In this document: positions 1 to 7,418 of the stretch, piece by piece
How the letters are laid out: the number at the start of each line of letters is the position of its first letter
Numbering within the stretch: the first letter of the stretch is position 1
Source: Paenibacillus endoradicis
GTDB lineage: Bacteria; Bacillota; Bacilli; Paenibacillales; Paenibacillaceae
DNA length: 64,000 nt
Assembly: GCF_024721975.1 (NCBI RefSeq)
Contig: NZ_JANQBB010000008.1
Span: 124,001-188,000, forward strand
Reading direction: 5' to 3'
Position numbers and translations under genes: made by a program
The notes under the pieces: model-generated
Told to the model about the DNA's origin: nothing
Seen by the model: the letters and a program-made list of their open reading frames with translations, nothing else
The model's database searches: none

Positions 1-2
1 AT

Positions 3-1346
3 CATTATTTAACGTTTCAGTACGTTCCTGAACCAGCTACAATGTTTAAGTCTATTTATAAGCTTAAAGCTGGTCACTCTATGATTATGACGATTGACTC
101 AATTACGATAGAACCTTTCTTTGAGGTGCAATTTAATCCAGATACAAAGAGATCGTTTCCAGATCTGGTTGAAGAAGCACGTTCTGTTATTACTGAATCC
201 GTTCGGTTACATAGAAATTCAGATACTCAAAGAGGTGCTTTTCTATCCGGAGGAATTGATTCTAGTGGATTAGCTGCACTGTTACAGCGCCTAGAACCTA
301 CCAAAACATTCTCTGTCGGCTTTGACATTCCCGGTTATAGTGAATTGGATATGGCACGAACAACAGCCAAATATTTAGGGACAGAACATCATGAGATTTC
401 TGTAAATGCAAAAGATTATATGGATATATTACCATCCTTAATCTGGCATATGGATGAACCTGTCGCAGATCCTTCCTTAGTTGGACTTTACTTTGTATCT
501 AAATTGGCCAGTCAACACGTAAAGATGGTTTTCTCTGGCGAGGGCGCTGATGAGTTTTTTGGTGGTTATAACATCTATCATGAGCCACACTCACTTCGAC
601 ATTTTAACTATATGCCGAGCTATATGAAACGAATGGTCGGTCAGTTGGCAGAATTGATGCCTGCAGGTATGAAAGGGAAAAGCTTCTTAGAAAGAGGAAT
701 TCAGCCACTTGAAAAACGTTACTTCGGAAATGCTAAAATTTTTGGAGATTCGGAGAAAGCTAAACTTTTATCTCAGTGGTGGATGGAAGCAGGCTTGTAT
801 AGTCCAACTAGTTCTATTACTTCGCCTCTTTATGATAAAGCAATACAATATGATCCAGTAACCCAAATGCAATATATTGATATTCATACTTGGTTAAGAG
901 GAAATATCCTCATGAAGGCAGATAAAATGTCGATGGCTAACTCGCTGGAATTACGAGTACCGTATATCGACATTGAAGTATTTAAATTTGCTGCAAAGCT
1001 TCCTACGGACTATAAAGTTACACCGAATGATACAAAAATTTTATTTCGTGAAGCGATGAAGGGGATCGTTCCGTCAATAGTACAGACTAGAAAAAAACTG
1101 GGATTTCCTGTTCCGATTAGAGTGTGGTTGAAAAACGAATGGTACGATTGGGCAAAACAACTGATACATTCTGCTAATGTAGAGCAATGGCTAAATAAAA
1201 CCTATGTATTACAATTACTTGAGGTGCACAAAGCAGGAAAAATGGACAATAGCCGAAAATTATGGACGATTCTGATGTTTATGCTATGGCATCAGATATA
1301 TATTGAGCAGCCTATTGCAGTATCAAAAAGCTCAATAAAGACTTGA
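3..1346 (+). CDS. asnB: Asparagine synthetase (glutamine-hydrolysing), 3' part only
   Basis: Makes asparagine from aspartate, ATP and glutamine-derived ammonia in the cytoplasm. The reading frame is open to the left edge: the codons before the first ATG at 42 (His-Tyr-Leu-Thr-Phe-Gln-Tyr-Val-Pro-Glu-Pro-Ala-Thr) match the family, so the true start and the N-terminal Ntn glutaminase domain lie outside the window. The part present is the end of that domain plus the whole synthetase domain, with the ATP-pyrophosphatase loop SGGIDSS at about 246-266, the SGEGADE motif near 535-555 and the late LRGNILMKADKMSMA / ELRVPYID block at about 895-970. The symbol is by family resemblance; asnO is an equally possible name. 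No terminator is seen before the hairpin repeats that start about 45 bases after the stop. Confidence 0.9.
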   Translation, partial: HYLTFQYVPEPATMFKSIYKLKAGHSMIMTIDSITIEPFFEVQFNPDTKRSFPDLVEEARSVITESVRLHRNSDTQRGAFLSGGIDSSGLAALLQRLEPTKTFSVGFDIPGYSELDMARTTAKYLGTEHHEISVNAKDYMDILPSLIWHMDEPVADPSLVGLYFVSKLASQHVKMVFSGEGADEFFGGYNIYHEPHSLRHFNYMPSYMKRMVGQLAELMPAGMKGKSFLERGIQPLEKRYFGNAKIFGDSEKAKLLSQWWMEAGLYSPTSSITSPLYDKAIQYDPVTQMQYIDIHTWLRGNILMKADKMSMANSLELRVPYIDIEVFKFAAKLPTDYKVTPNDTKILFREAMKGIVPSIVQTRKKLGFPVPIRVWLKNEWYDWAKQLIHSANVEQWLNKTYVLQLLEVHKAGKMDNSRKLWTILMFMLWHQIYIEQPIAVSKSSIKT

Positions 1347-1391
1347 ATAAAATTTTTAGACCATCTTTGAGCTTAATTTGATAAAATAAAA

Positions 1392-1433
1392 GTTCAATAA
1401 GATCGCTTATGTTTATAAGCGATCTTATTGAAC
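1392..1433. repeat. Solo short hairpin of the long-hairpin repeat family
   Basis: A 19-bp perfect inverted repeat (1392-1410 and 1415-1433, starting GTTCAATAAGATCGC) around a 4-base loop. Its arms match the outer arms of the two long copies that follow, and the same 18-bp spacer (1434-1451) comes after it, so it looks like a unit reduced to its outer stem. It could also act as a terminator for asnB, although there is no T-run. Confidence 0.8.
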
Positions 1434-1451
1434 ATCCAAATATAAATGAAC

Positions 1452-1620
1452 GTTCAAAAAGATCACTTATCAGCACCAAGAAAATGGTATGAAGTTAGTG
1501 AAGCGAAGCGCGGAATGTACGTAAGTGGTACATGAGCACTGGAACGCGCGATGAATACCATCTTCGCCGCCGAATTAACAACGAAGCAATGCCGCGTGAT
1601 CATAAGTGGTCTTATTGAAC
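1452..1620 (-). repeat. Long-hairpin repeat, array 1 copy 1
   Basis: A 169-bp unit bounded by GTTC...GAAC ends. The outer arms GTTCAAAAAGATCACTTAT and ATAAGTGGTCTTATTGAAC pair at 17 of 19 positions. The inner part can fold on itself and its tip is ATGTAC-7nt-GTACAT. It is followed by an 18-bp spacer (1621-1638) identical to 1434-1451. Orientation is set relative to the copies at 41-58 kb, which read in the opposite sense. A 67-codon frame inside it is not a gene. Confidence 0.85.
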
Positions 1621-1638
1621 ATCCAAATATAAATGAAC

Positions 1639-1807
1639 GTTCAAAAAGATCAATTATCAGCACCAAGAAAATGGTATGAAGTTAGTGAAGCGAAGCGCGG
1701 AATGTACGTAAGTGGTACATGAGCACTGGAACGAACGATGAATACCATCTTCGCCGCCGAATTAGCAACGAAGCAATACCGCGTGATCATAAGTGGTCTT
1801 TTTGAAC
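1639..1807 (-). repeat. Long-hairpin repeat, array 1 copy 2
   Basis: Starts exactly 187 bp after copy 1 and is nearly identical to it, with a few substitutions. It ends just before the ribosome site of the peroxiredoxin gene; the bases after it (atcc) are the start of another spacer. With the solo hairpin this makes hairpin-spacer-long copy-spacer-long copy. Confidence 0.85.
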
Positions 1808-1829
1808 ATCCTCTAAAGGAAAGGTGATT

Positions 1830-2294
1830 ATGAGTTTATTAGTAGGTTCTATAGCTCCCCCCTTCACACTACCAGCCTCTGATGGTACTCAGTGGTCATT
1901 AGACGCTTGTCGTGGTCAAAAGGTAGTCCTATTCTTCTACCCAAAGAATATGACCCCAGCATGTACGCAGGAGGCTTGTGATTTACGTGATCGCTATGCC
2001 GAGCTACGAGAGTTAAATACGGTTGTCGTTGGAATTAGTATGGATACGATCAAGTCACATCTGAATTTCACAAGTAAGAAAGAATTACCGTATCTTTTAT
2101 TATCAGATGAAGATCATAAAGTTTGCGAATTATATGATGTATGGCAACTGAAAAAATTATATGGCAGAGAGTATATGGGAATCGTTCGCACAACAGTATT
2201 GATTGACGAACAAGGGATGATCTCCCATATTTGGCCCAAGGTAAAAGTGAAAGGTCATGCTGATGCCGTTCTTGAAGCAGTTCGTGGTAACTGA
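1830..2294 (+). CDS. bcp: Peroxiredoxin, Bcp/PrxQ type
   Basis: Thiol peroxidase that reduces hydrogen peroxide and organic hydroperoxides in the cytoplasm, recycled by thioredoxin. The AhpC/TSA fold spans nearly the whole 154-residue protein. The peroxidatic cysteine is Cys45 in NMTPAC and the likely resolving cysteine is Cys50 (C-x4-C), the same numbering as E. coli Bcp. That agreement, plus an AAAGGAAAGGTG ribosome site, favours the ATG at 1830 over the GTG six bases upstream. The family's usual TPGCT reads TPACT here. It is followed by a terminator, so it is probably a single-gene unit. Confidence 0.9.
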   Translation: MSLLVGSIAPPFTLPASDGTQWSLDACRGQKVVLFFYPKNMTPACTQEACDLRDRYAELRELNTVVVGISMDTIKSHLNFTSKKELPYLLLSDEDHKVCELYDVWQLKKLYGREYMGIVRTTVLIDEQGMISHIWPKVKVKGHADAVLEAVRGN

Positions 2295-2379
2295 TTGGAA
2301 ATTGCTGTTAAGCATGAATCTCTGGTAACTAACATGAAACATTTATTGATGTAAGAGGATAAGGTTATGCTCCATTTGT

Positions 2380-2408
2380 AAACCGCAGATCATGCGGTTT
2401 TTTTTTGG
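2380..2408 (+). terminator. Rho-independent terminator of bcp
   Basis: Stem AACCGCA / TGCGGTT with a 4-base loop, followed by a run of more than eight T. Confidence 0.88.
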
Positions 2409-2433
2409 TTTGAAATAAAAACGTTAATAATTT

Positions 2434-2470
2434 ATACAAATATTAACAATTTATCGTATAATATTTGTAT
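2434..2470. promoter_or_regulatory. Inverted repeat over a -10 box, candidate operator
   Basis: Perfect 11-bp arms ATACAAATATT (2434-2444) and AATATTTGTAT (2460-2470) with a 15-nt centre. A TATAAT at 2457-2462 lies inside the right arm, about 105 bases before the serine hydrolase start. No good -35 is visible. A repressor site over the promoter is inferred; no regulator gene is adjacent. Confidence 0.45.
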
Positions 2471-2568
2471 GGTGATGATTAAGACATTACAGATATTACC
2501 GTTGTTAGAAATTTGATCGTAAGTGTGAGATCTAAAATGCTTTTTCTATGATAAAGGAGTAACTGTGT

Positions 2569-3633
2569 ATGAATGATCTAAAAAGTATTACATCAGAATA
2601 CAGAAATAATAAAAAAAATTTACAACTTGCAATTGGGATCATTAGAGAAGGAGATATAGAATACTATTCCTTTTGTGAAAATAATAAAAGTGCTATTCCT
2701 CCAGAAAATATGTTATTTGAAATCGGATCAATAACTAAAGTGTTTACTTCAATTCTTTTATTAGAAATGGAAACTGAAAATCTCATTTCCATAGATGACA
2801 CTGTTGGGATGCATATCTCTAATGCTGATAATGATTATTTACATAGCATTACGTTGAAACATCTTGCTACCCATACATCGGGCTTACCAAGATTGCCCAC
2901 AAATTTAAAACCATCGGATAGATTGAATCCTTACGCAGATTATGCTGAGGATCAGTTATATTCCTTTTTATCTGATGCTAACTATCACGATCAAATTGGA
3001 GTATTTGAGTATTCGAATTTAGGAATGGGATTATTGGGACATATTCTGTGTAAAAGATTAGGAAGTACGTATGACGCTTTATTAGAAAAATATATTACCA
3101 ACCCGTTGAAGATGAATGACACTGCTGTTTTATTGAATACAGAACAGAAAAGCAAGTTATTAAATGGGCATACATCAACGGGTAAAAGAGTTCCTCATTG
3201 GGATGCGTCTATCCATGAAGGAGCAGGTGGGATAAAATCTTCGCTTAGCGATATGTGTTTATTTGTGCAAGCCAATTTGGAAAATAAGAATCTATTATCT
3301 TCTAACTTGCTTAAGAGTCACGTGCCTGTAATGATCGGAAGTTCAAATCATCATTTAAGCTGGGTAGAAGATAACCTACTAGGGGAAAATTATCTTTGGC
3401 ATAACGGAGGTACATATGGTTTCACCAGTTACCTGGCGTTAAATAAGGAGCTTGGCATAGGAATCGTGTTGTTATCAAATTATTGTTATGGATCGATATC
3501 CATTATGGATCATCTCATCAATCAACTTAAAACATGGATTACTAGAAAAGAACCTACTGAGGGGATATTGCTTGATACTATTGGAAAAGAGATACTGGAA
3601 AAATTATTAGAAGAAGAACTTCATAAAAAGTAA
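2569..3633 (+). CDS. Serine hydrolase, class C beta-lactamase-like fold
   Basis: Penicillin-binding-protein / AmpC-type serine hydrolase of 354 residues. The three active-site elements are visible: SxxK at Ser54-Ile-Thr-Lys57, Y-x-N at Tyr148-Ser-Asn150, and an HNGG box at residues 278-281 in place of the classical KTG. I see no signal peptide, so it is probably cytoplasmic. The family covers D-aminopeptidases, esterases and many proteins of unknown substrate; a true beta-lactamase role is not supported. Ribosome site AAAGGAG lies 9 bases before the ATG. It stands alone, with a candidate operator upstream. Confidence 0.85.
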   Translation: MNDLKSITSEYRNNKKNLQLAIGIIREGDIEYYSFCENNKSAIPPENMLFEIGSITKVFTSILLLEMETENLISIDDTVGMHISNADNDYLHSITLKHLATHTSGLPRLPTNLKPSDRLNPYADYAEDQLYSFLSDANYHDQIGVFEYSNLGMGLLGHILCKRLGSTYDALLEKYITNPLKMNDTAVLLNTEQKSKLLNGHTSTGKRVPHWDASIHEGAGGIKSSLSDMCLFVQANLENKNLLSSNLLKSHVPVMIGSSNHHLSWVEDNLLGENYLWHNGGTYGFTSYLALNKELGIGIVLLSNYCYGSISIMDHLINQLKTWITRKEPTEGILLDTIGKEILEKLLEEELHKK

Positions 3634-3820
3634 AAATTGTAAATACATGATACGCTATTTCCGTTGAAACACCACCATGACCAGATATAAGTAGCAGTAT
3701 TTATAATGGAATAAATATTGTTCAGCGTGCTAGCTCGGCTTAATTATGGTCATGAAGAAGTTAGTCTGTTCATATAATGAATCGTATTGCTTTCATATTG
3801 CACTAGAAAAGAGGCGAAAT

Positions 3821-4726
3821 ATGAAACTGCGATTACTGCTATTGTTGGGGTTGCTCCTATTATCGCTTATTATATTTACAAACTCTAGCAATCAATTAGA
3901 AAGAAAGCTTGCCCCCTCTTTATTTACTACAAGTAACATATTTAAATTTTACATGCCAGACAATAATCAAGTTATACAAGGAACTACTCTAGCGCCTTCA
4001 CCTCAACCGACTACCGATGTGGATGAGGGTCAGTATGCAGGTGTAGCATATCTTACATTTGATGACGGACCAGGTAAATTAACTGGAGAAGTATTAGATA
4101 TTTTAGCTGAAAATGATATTACTGCTACTTTTTTTGTTCTTGGTGAACAAGTGGAGAAATACCCTGAACTGTTAGAGCGGATTGCTTCTGAAGGTCATAG
4201 TATCGGCAATCATTCGTATAATCATGTGTACGACGAGCTATATAATGATTTCACAAATTTTTCGGATCAAGTATTACTAACATCGCAAGCAATATATGAT
4301 GTTACAGGTTTTAAGACACCATTACTTCGTGCACCAGGAGGAACATATAACAACGTTGATACAAGTTACTACGATGCCATGAGTGAAGCGGGATATATGA
4401 TGTTCGATTGGAATGTCGATAGTGGTGATTCTGCTGGTCGTAATGTTACAAAAGAAAAGATAATTAATAACGTTAAGAAGTCGGATTTAAAGAAGCGGGT
4501 CATCGTGTTAATGCATGATAGTAATTCACATAAAGCGACGATAGAGGCATTACCAGAAATTATTGCCTACTATCGTGAACAAAATTATCGCTTCGACGTT
4601 ATTACAGAGACAACAGAACCAATGCTTTCACGGATTACGGATCACATACGTTGGGATCGCAAGCCAGCTACAGCGAAAGAGAAAGCCTCATTTATCGAAC
4701 AGGTTAATGAGTTGATGAGTCAGTAA
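3821..4726 (+). CDS. Membrane-anchored polysaccharide deacetylase (NodB domain)
   Basis: Carbohydrate esterase family 4 enzyme that removes acetyl groups from cell-wall sugars, probably peptidoglycan or a surface glycan, outside the membrane. Residues 1-20 form a leucine-rich signal anchor. The NodB domain has motif 1 TFDDGP (Asp81, Asp82), motif 2 with metal-binding His131 and His135 (HSYNH), motif 3 RAPGG, the DWN motif and a final LMHDS. Motif 3 lacks the more usual RPPYG. I chose the ATG at 3821 because the hydrophobic anchor starts there and AGAGG precedes it; an upstream in-frame ATG at 3746 would add 25 residues with no signal character. A terminator follows. Confidence 0.85.
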   Translation: MKLRLLLLLGLLLLSLIIFTNSSNQLERKLAPSLFTTSNIFKFYMPDNNQVIQGTTLAPSPQPTTDVDEGQYAGVAYLTFDDGPGKLTGEVLDILAENDITATFFVLGEQVEKYPELLERIASEGHSIGNHSYNHVYDELYNDFTNFSDQVLLTSQAIYDVTGFKTPLLRAPGGTYNNVDTSYYDAMSEAGYMMFDWNVDSGDSAGRNVTKEKIINNVKKSDLKKRVIVLMHDSNSHKATIEALPEIIAYYREQNYRFDVITETTEPMLSRITDHIRWDRKPATAKEKASFIEQVNELMSQ

Positions 4727-4776
4727 TTCTAGTAGAAAAGATAGTATCATTTGAAACTCAAAATATGATAATCAAA

Positions 4777-4809
4777 AAGGGTAATGCCAAACGGTATTAC
4801 TCTTTTTGT
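4777..4809 (+). terminator. Rho-independent terminator after the deacetylase
   Basis: Stem GGTAATGCC / GGTATTACT with loop aaac, then TTTTT. The rest of the gap to 4938 holds only a weak ACTAGT-6nt-ACTAGT hairpin with a T-run at about 4860-4885, which may be a leader structure. Confidence 0.8.
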
Positions 4810-4938
4810 TATGTGCAAGTAGAGATGATTAAAAGATTAAGAGAGTGGCGATAATAGTTACTAGTCTTGGAACTAGTTCTTTTTGTTTTCTATGAGAGCT
4901 GAATCAAGCGAGTAGAAAATTAATTGGAGGTTTTAATT

Positions 4939-5991
4939 ATGGTATCTTCATCATTTCCTCAATCAAGAGTAGAGCAACATAGCTTAGATATGGGCGTAAG
5001 TCCTTCTAGTTTTCAATGGGCCATTAAACCCCAACAATTATTACAAAGGATGCAAGTAAAGTTAGAAGATATATTGTTAGGCAAGCAAGCAGAAGTTAAG
5101 CAAGTACTCGTGTGCATGCTAGCTGGGGGTCATTTGTTGCTAGAGGATGTACCTGGTGTAGGTAAGACCATGCTGGCAACTTCAATTGCTAGATTATTAG
5201 GTGGACAATTTCACCGGATACAATTTACTTCCGATCTATTGCCAGCGGATATCATTGGAGGTATGGTTCTTGATCGACAAGATCGTGGCCTAGTATTTCG
5301 TCCGGGTCCAATCATGGCTAATGTTGTATTAGGTGATGAACTTAATCGGTCTTCTCCTCGGACACAGTCTGCTTTACTAGAGGCATTGGAGGATCGTAGT
5401 GTAAGTATTGAAGGGCATAGTTATGCATTGCCAGAGCCTTTTGTCTTTATCGCCACACAGAATCCTCTCCAATATGAAGGTACGCATGGATTACCAGAAG
5501 CACAACGGGACCGTTTCATGATGCAGTTATCACTTGGATATCCGAGCAAGAAGGATGAGATGAGTTTGTTAACGCAATATGCTGAAGGGACAAGGTTTCA
5601 GGTAAGTAAACTTCGACCTGTGATGTCGGATGTTGAATGGATGCAAATGCAAAAGGAGATTCAATATATTTATGTTCATCCATCATTGATTGAATACATG
5701 GCAGATGTAGCTCATGCAACCCGAACAAATGTTGATTGTAAGCTTGGACTAAGCCCAAGAGCATTAAGAGATTGGTTACGAGCTGGACAAGCTTTTGCTT
5801 ATTTTGAAGGGCGTAGTTTTATTCTGCCGGATGACTTACTAGCACAGGCAGTTGCAGTATTATCGCACCGAATTGAATTACAAGGTAGAGCTAATAACAG
5901 CTATAGCAAGGAACAATTTATTAGCAAACAATTATTAGATATTCCGTTAGCAAAAATGGACAATGTAGGAAAAGGGAGGGGGCAAAGATGA
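4939..5991 (+). CDS. MoxR-family AAA+ ATPase
   Basis: AAA+ chaperone-like ATPase of 350 residues, thought to remodel or activate partner proteins encoded next to it. Walker A GVGKT has Lys76, Walker B reads VVLGDE, and the sensor-1 region has ATQNP, typical of MoxR. The ATG at 4939 is 8 bases after TTGGAGG; a TTG inside that ribosome site would add five residues and is less likely. It overlaps the next gene by 4 bases (ATGA), so translation is coupled. I recall the same order as yeaC-yeaD-yebA-guaA in B. subtilis. Confidence 0.92.
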   Translation: MVSSSFPQSRVEQHSLDMGVSPSSFQWAIKPQQLLQRMQVKLEDILLGKQAEVKQVLVCMLAGGHLLLEDVPGVGKTMLATSIARLLGGQFHRIQFTSDLLPADIIGGMVLDRQDRGLVFRPGPIMANVVLGDELNRSSPRTQSALLEALEDRSVSIEGHSYALPEPFVFIATQNPLQYEGTHGLPEAQRDRFMMQLSLGYPSKKDEMSLLTQYAEGTRFQVSKLRPVMSDVEWMQMQKEIQYIYVHPSLIEYMADVAHATRTNVDCKLGLSPRALRDWLRAGQAFAYFEGRSFILPDDLLAQAVAVLSHRIELQGRANNSYSKEQFISKQLLDIPLAKMDNVGKGRGQR

Positions 5992-7418
5992 ATGGAAATC
6001 ATCAACCCTCGCAAGATCAAGATAAATTTTCAACTACTGTGGTTACTTCTACTGCTCCAATTGAGATTCAGCTGAAGTCTCAATTTAAGACGAGATATGG
6101 TGTATGGTGTGGTATTTTTATCTTGTTTGTTGCCGCACTGGCAGCAGTAATATGGCGTAATGGGGCAGTTGAATGGTTGCTATTGACTGTAACTAGTTTG
6201 ATCATTGTATATAGCGGAATTGTTCCGATAATTGCTACAACCAAGCTATCTTACAATCGAATCATTTCCGAACAATATAGTCATGATGGTAATTTACAGT
6301 TTGAAACGAGACTTCGTAGAACGTTTCGAATTCCAGGGATGTGGTACGTCATTCATGAAAGCTATCGCAATCAAAGTCAATTAAATAGTGATTTACTCCA
6401 ATATCGAGCCAGCTTCACTCCATTATTTCACGGTGAAATGATTTTGAACTATCAACTACAACAAGTAACAAGAGGTAATTATGAGGCTTTAGTAACGGAA
6501 ATTATTGTTGGAGATTGGTTGGGGTTAACGTCCATTACAGTGAAGAAGACTTTACAACAGAAATTTACTGTATTGCCTCCAATCATTACACCTCAAGCAG
6601 ACAGTTTTGTTGTGAACAACAGTAGCAATCGTTGGATTGGTGATTGGAATGTTGGAAGTGATGGGAGTTCTAATCAACAAAATATGTCTGATCAGTCTGA
6701 CTTACAATCGATAACACTTCAAGACCAAGGAACTTACTATTCTTCGCAACAACAAAACGCTTCTAGTGGAACTGGTAATGGGACAAGACCTTATATTGAA
6801 GGAGATAGTTATCGTAGAATTGATATTCGTGCTGCAGCAAGAGGACGAGGATGGCATACGAAATTGCAAGATGCGGAGCTACATATGCCTAAGTACTGTA
6901 TAATATTAGATCAATATGCACTGCCATATCAAGATAATTTACGCAATCAATTATTCGAATCTATGGTGCAATGGTCTGTAGCAGATGTCCATGATTACGG
7001 ACAAGAGCAACCGGTATTTGTTATTACAGATGATTGGAGTTTTGAGTACGCAACATTACAACACAGTTATGAATTGCGTTGTTTACTTGCGCTAGCCAAA
7101 GCAGACGTACAACAACATATCCGAGAACGATTACCGCAACTTGCTGTCCTTATTCCACAGCAAAGTCATATCGTACTTTATTCAGGTGACTGGCGGGAAA
7201 CAGAAAGCTGGTATGCGTTAGCAGATATAGCTAGAAGTAAAGGTTGTACATTAGAAATTCATTTTGCAACCAATAATAGAGTGATGACCTATGCCATGAG
7301 GGAACAACAGCGATCATTAGAGCAATCTGGTGTCAAATTAGTATGGCGTTACAGTCAACCATTACATATTCCAATTAGTCATGTCGTAGAAGGAAGTGAA
7401 CGTTATGCATCAAGCTAG
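5988..7418 (+). CDS. DUF58-domain membrane protein
   Basis: Partner of the MoxR ATPase; its biochemical role is not established. Two membrane segments lie at about residues 38-76. The C-terminal half has the DUF58 signature YIEGDSYRRIDIRAAAR-like block near residues 268-285, where the family usually has GD-x-R-x-I-D-W-x-A-x-A-R; Trp is Ile here. DUF58 belongs to the von Willebrand A-like group. Start ATG overlaps the moxR-like stop and the end overlaps the start of the next gene, so the three genes form one tight operon. A Ser/Asn/Gln-rich stretch (about residues 205-265) is probably a flexible insert. Confidence 0.85.
   Translation: MNGNHQPSQDQDKFSTTVVTSTAPIEIQLKSQFKTRYGVWCGIFILFVAALAAVIWRNGAVEWLLLTVTSLIIVYSGIVPIIATTKLSYNRIISEQYSHDGNLQFETRLRRTFRIPGMWYVIHESYRNQSQLNSDLLQYRASFTPLFHGEMILNYQLQQVTRGNYEALVTEIIVGDWLGLTSITVKKTLQQKFTVLPPIITPQADSFVVNNSSNRWIGDWNVGSDGSSNQQNMSDQSDLQSITLQDQGTYYSSQQQNASSGTGNGTRPYIEGDSYRRIDIRAAARGRGWHTKLQDAELHMPKYCIILDQYALPYQDNLRNQLFESMVQWSVADVHDYGQEQPVFVITDDWSFEYATLQHSYELRCLLALAKADVQQHIRERLPQLAVLIPQQSHIVLYSGDWRETESWYALADIARSKGCTLEIHFATNNRVMTYAMREQQRSLEQSGVKLVWRYSQPLHIPISHVVEGSERYASS

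Noticed and set aside
1463..1666. 67-codon minus-strand frame in the first hairpin array
   Set aside because: It lies wholly within the repeat units, has no ribosome site, and its codons follow the repeat rather than a protein pattern.
3746..3820. Longer N-terminus for the first deacetylase
   Set aside because: The extra 25 residues are polar and would bury the signal anchor; the ATG at 3821 has the better ribosome site.
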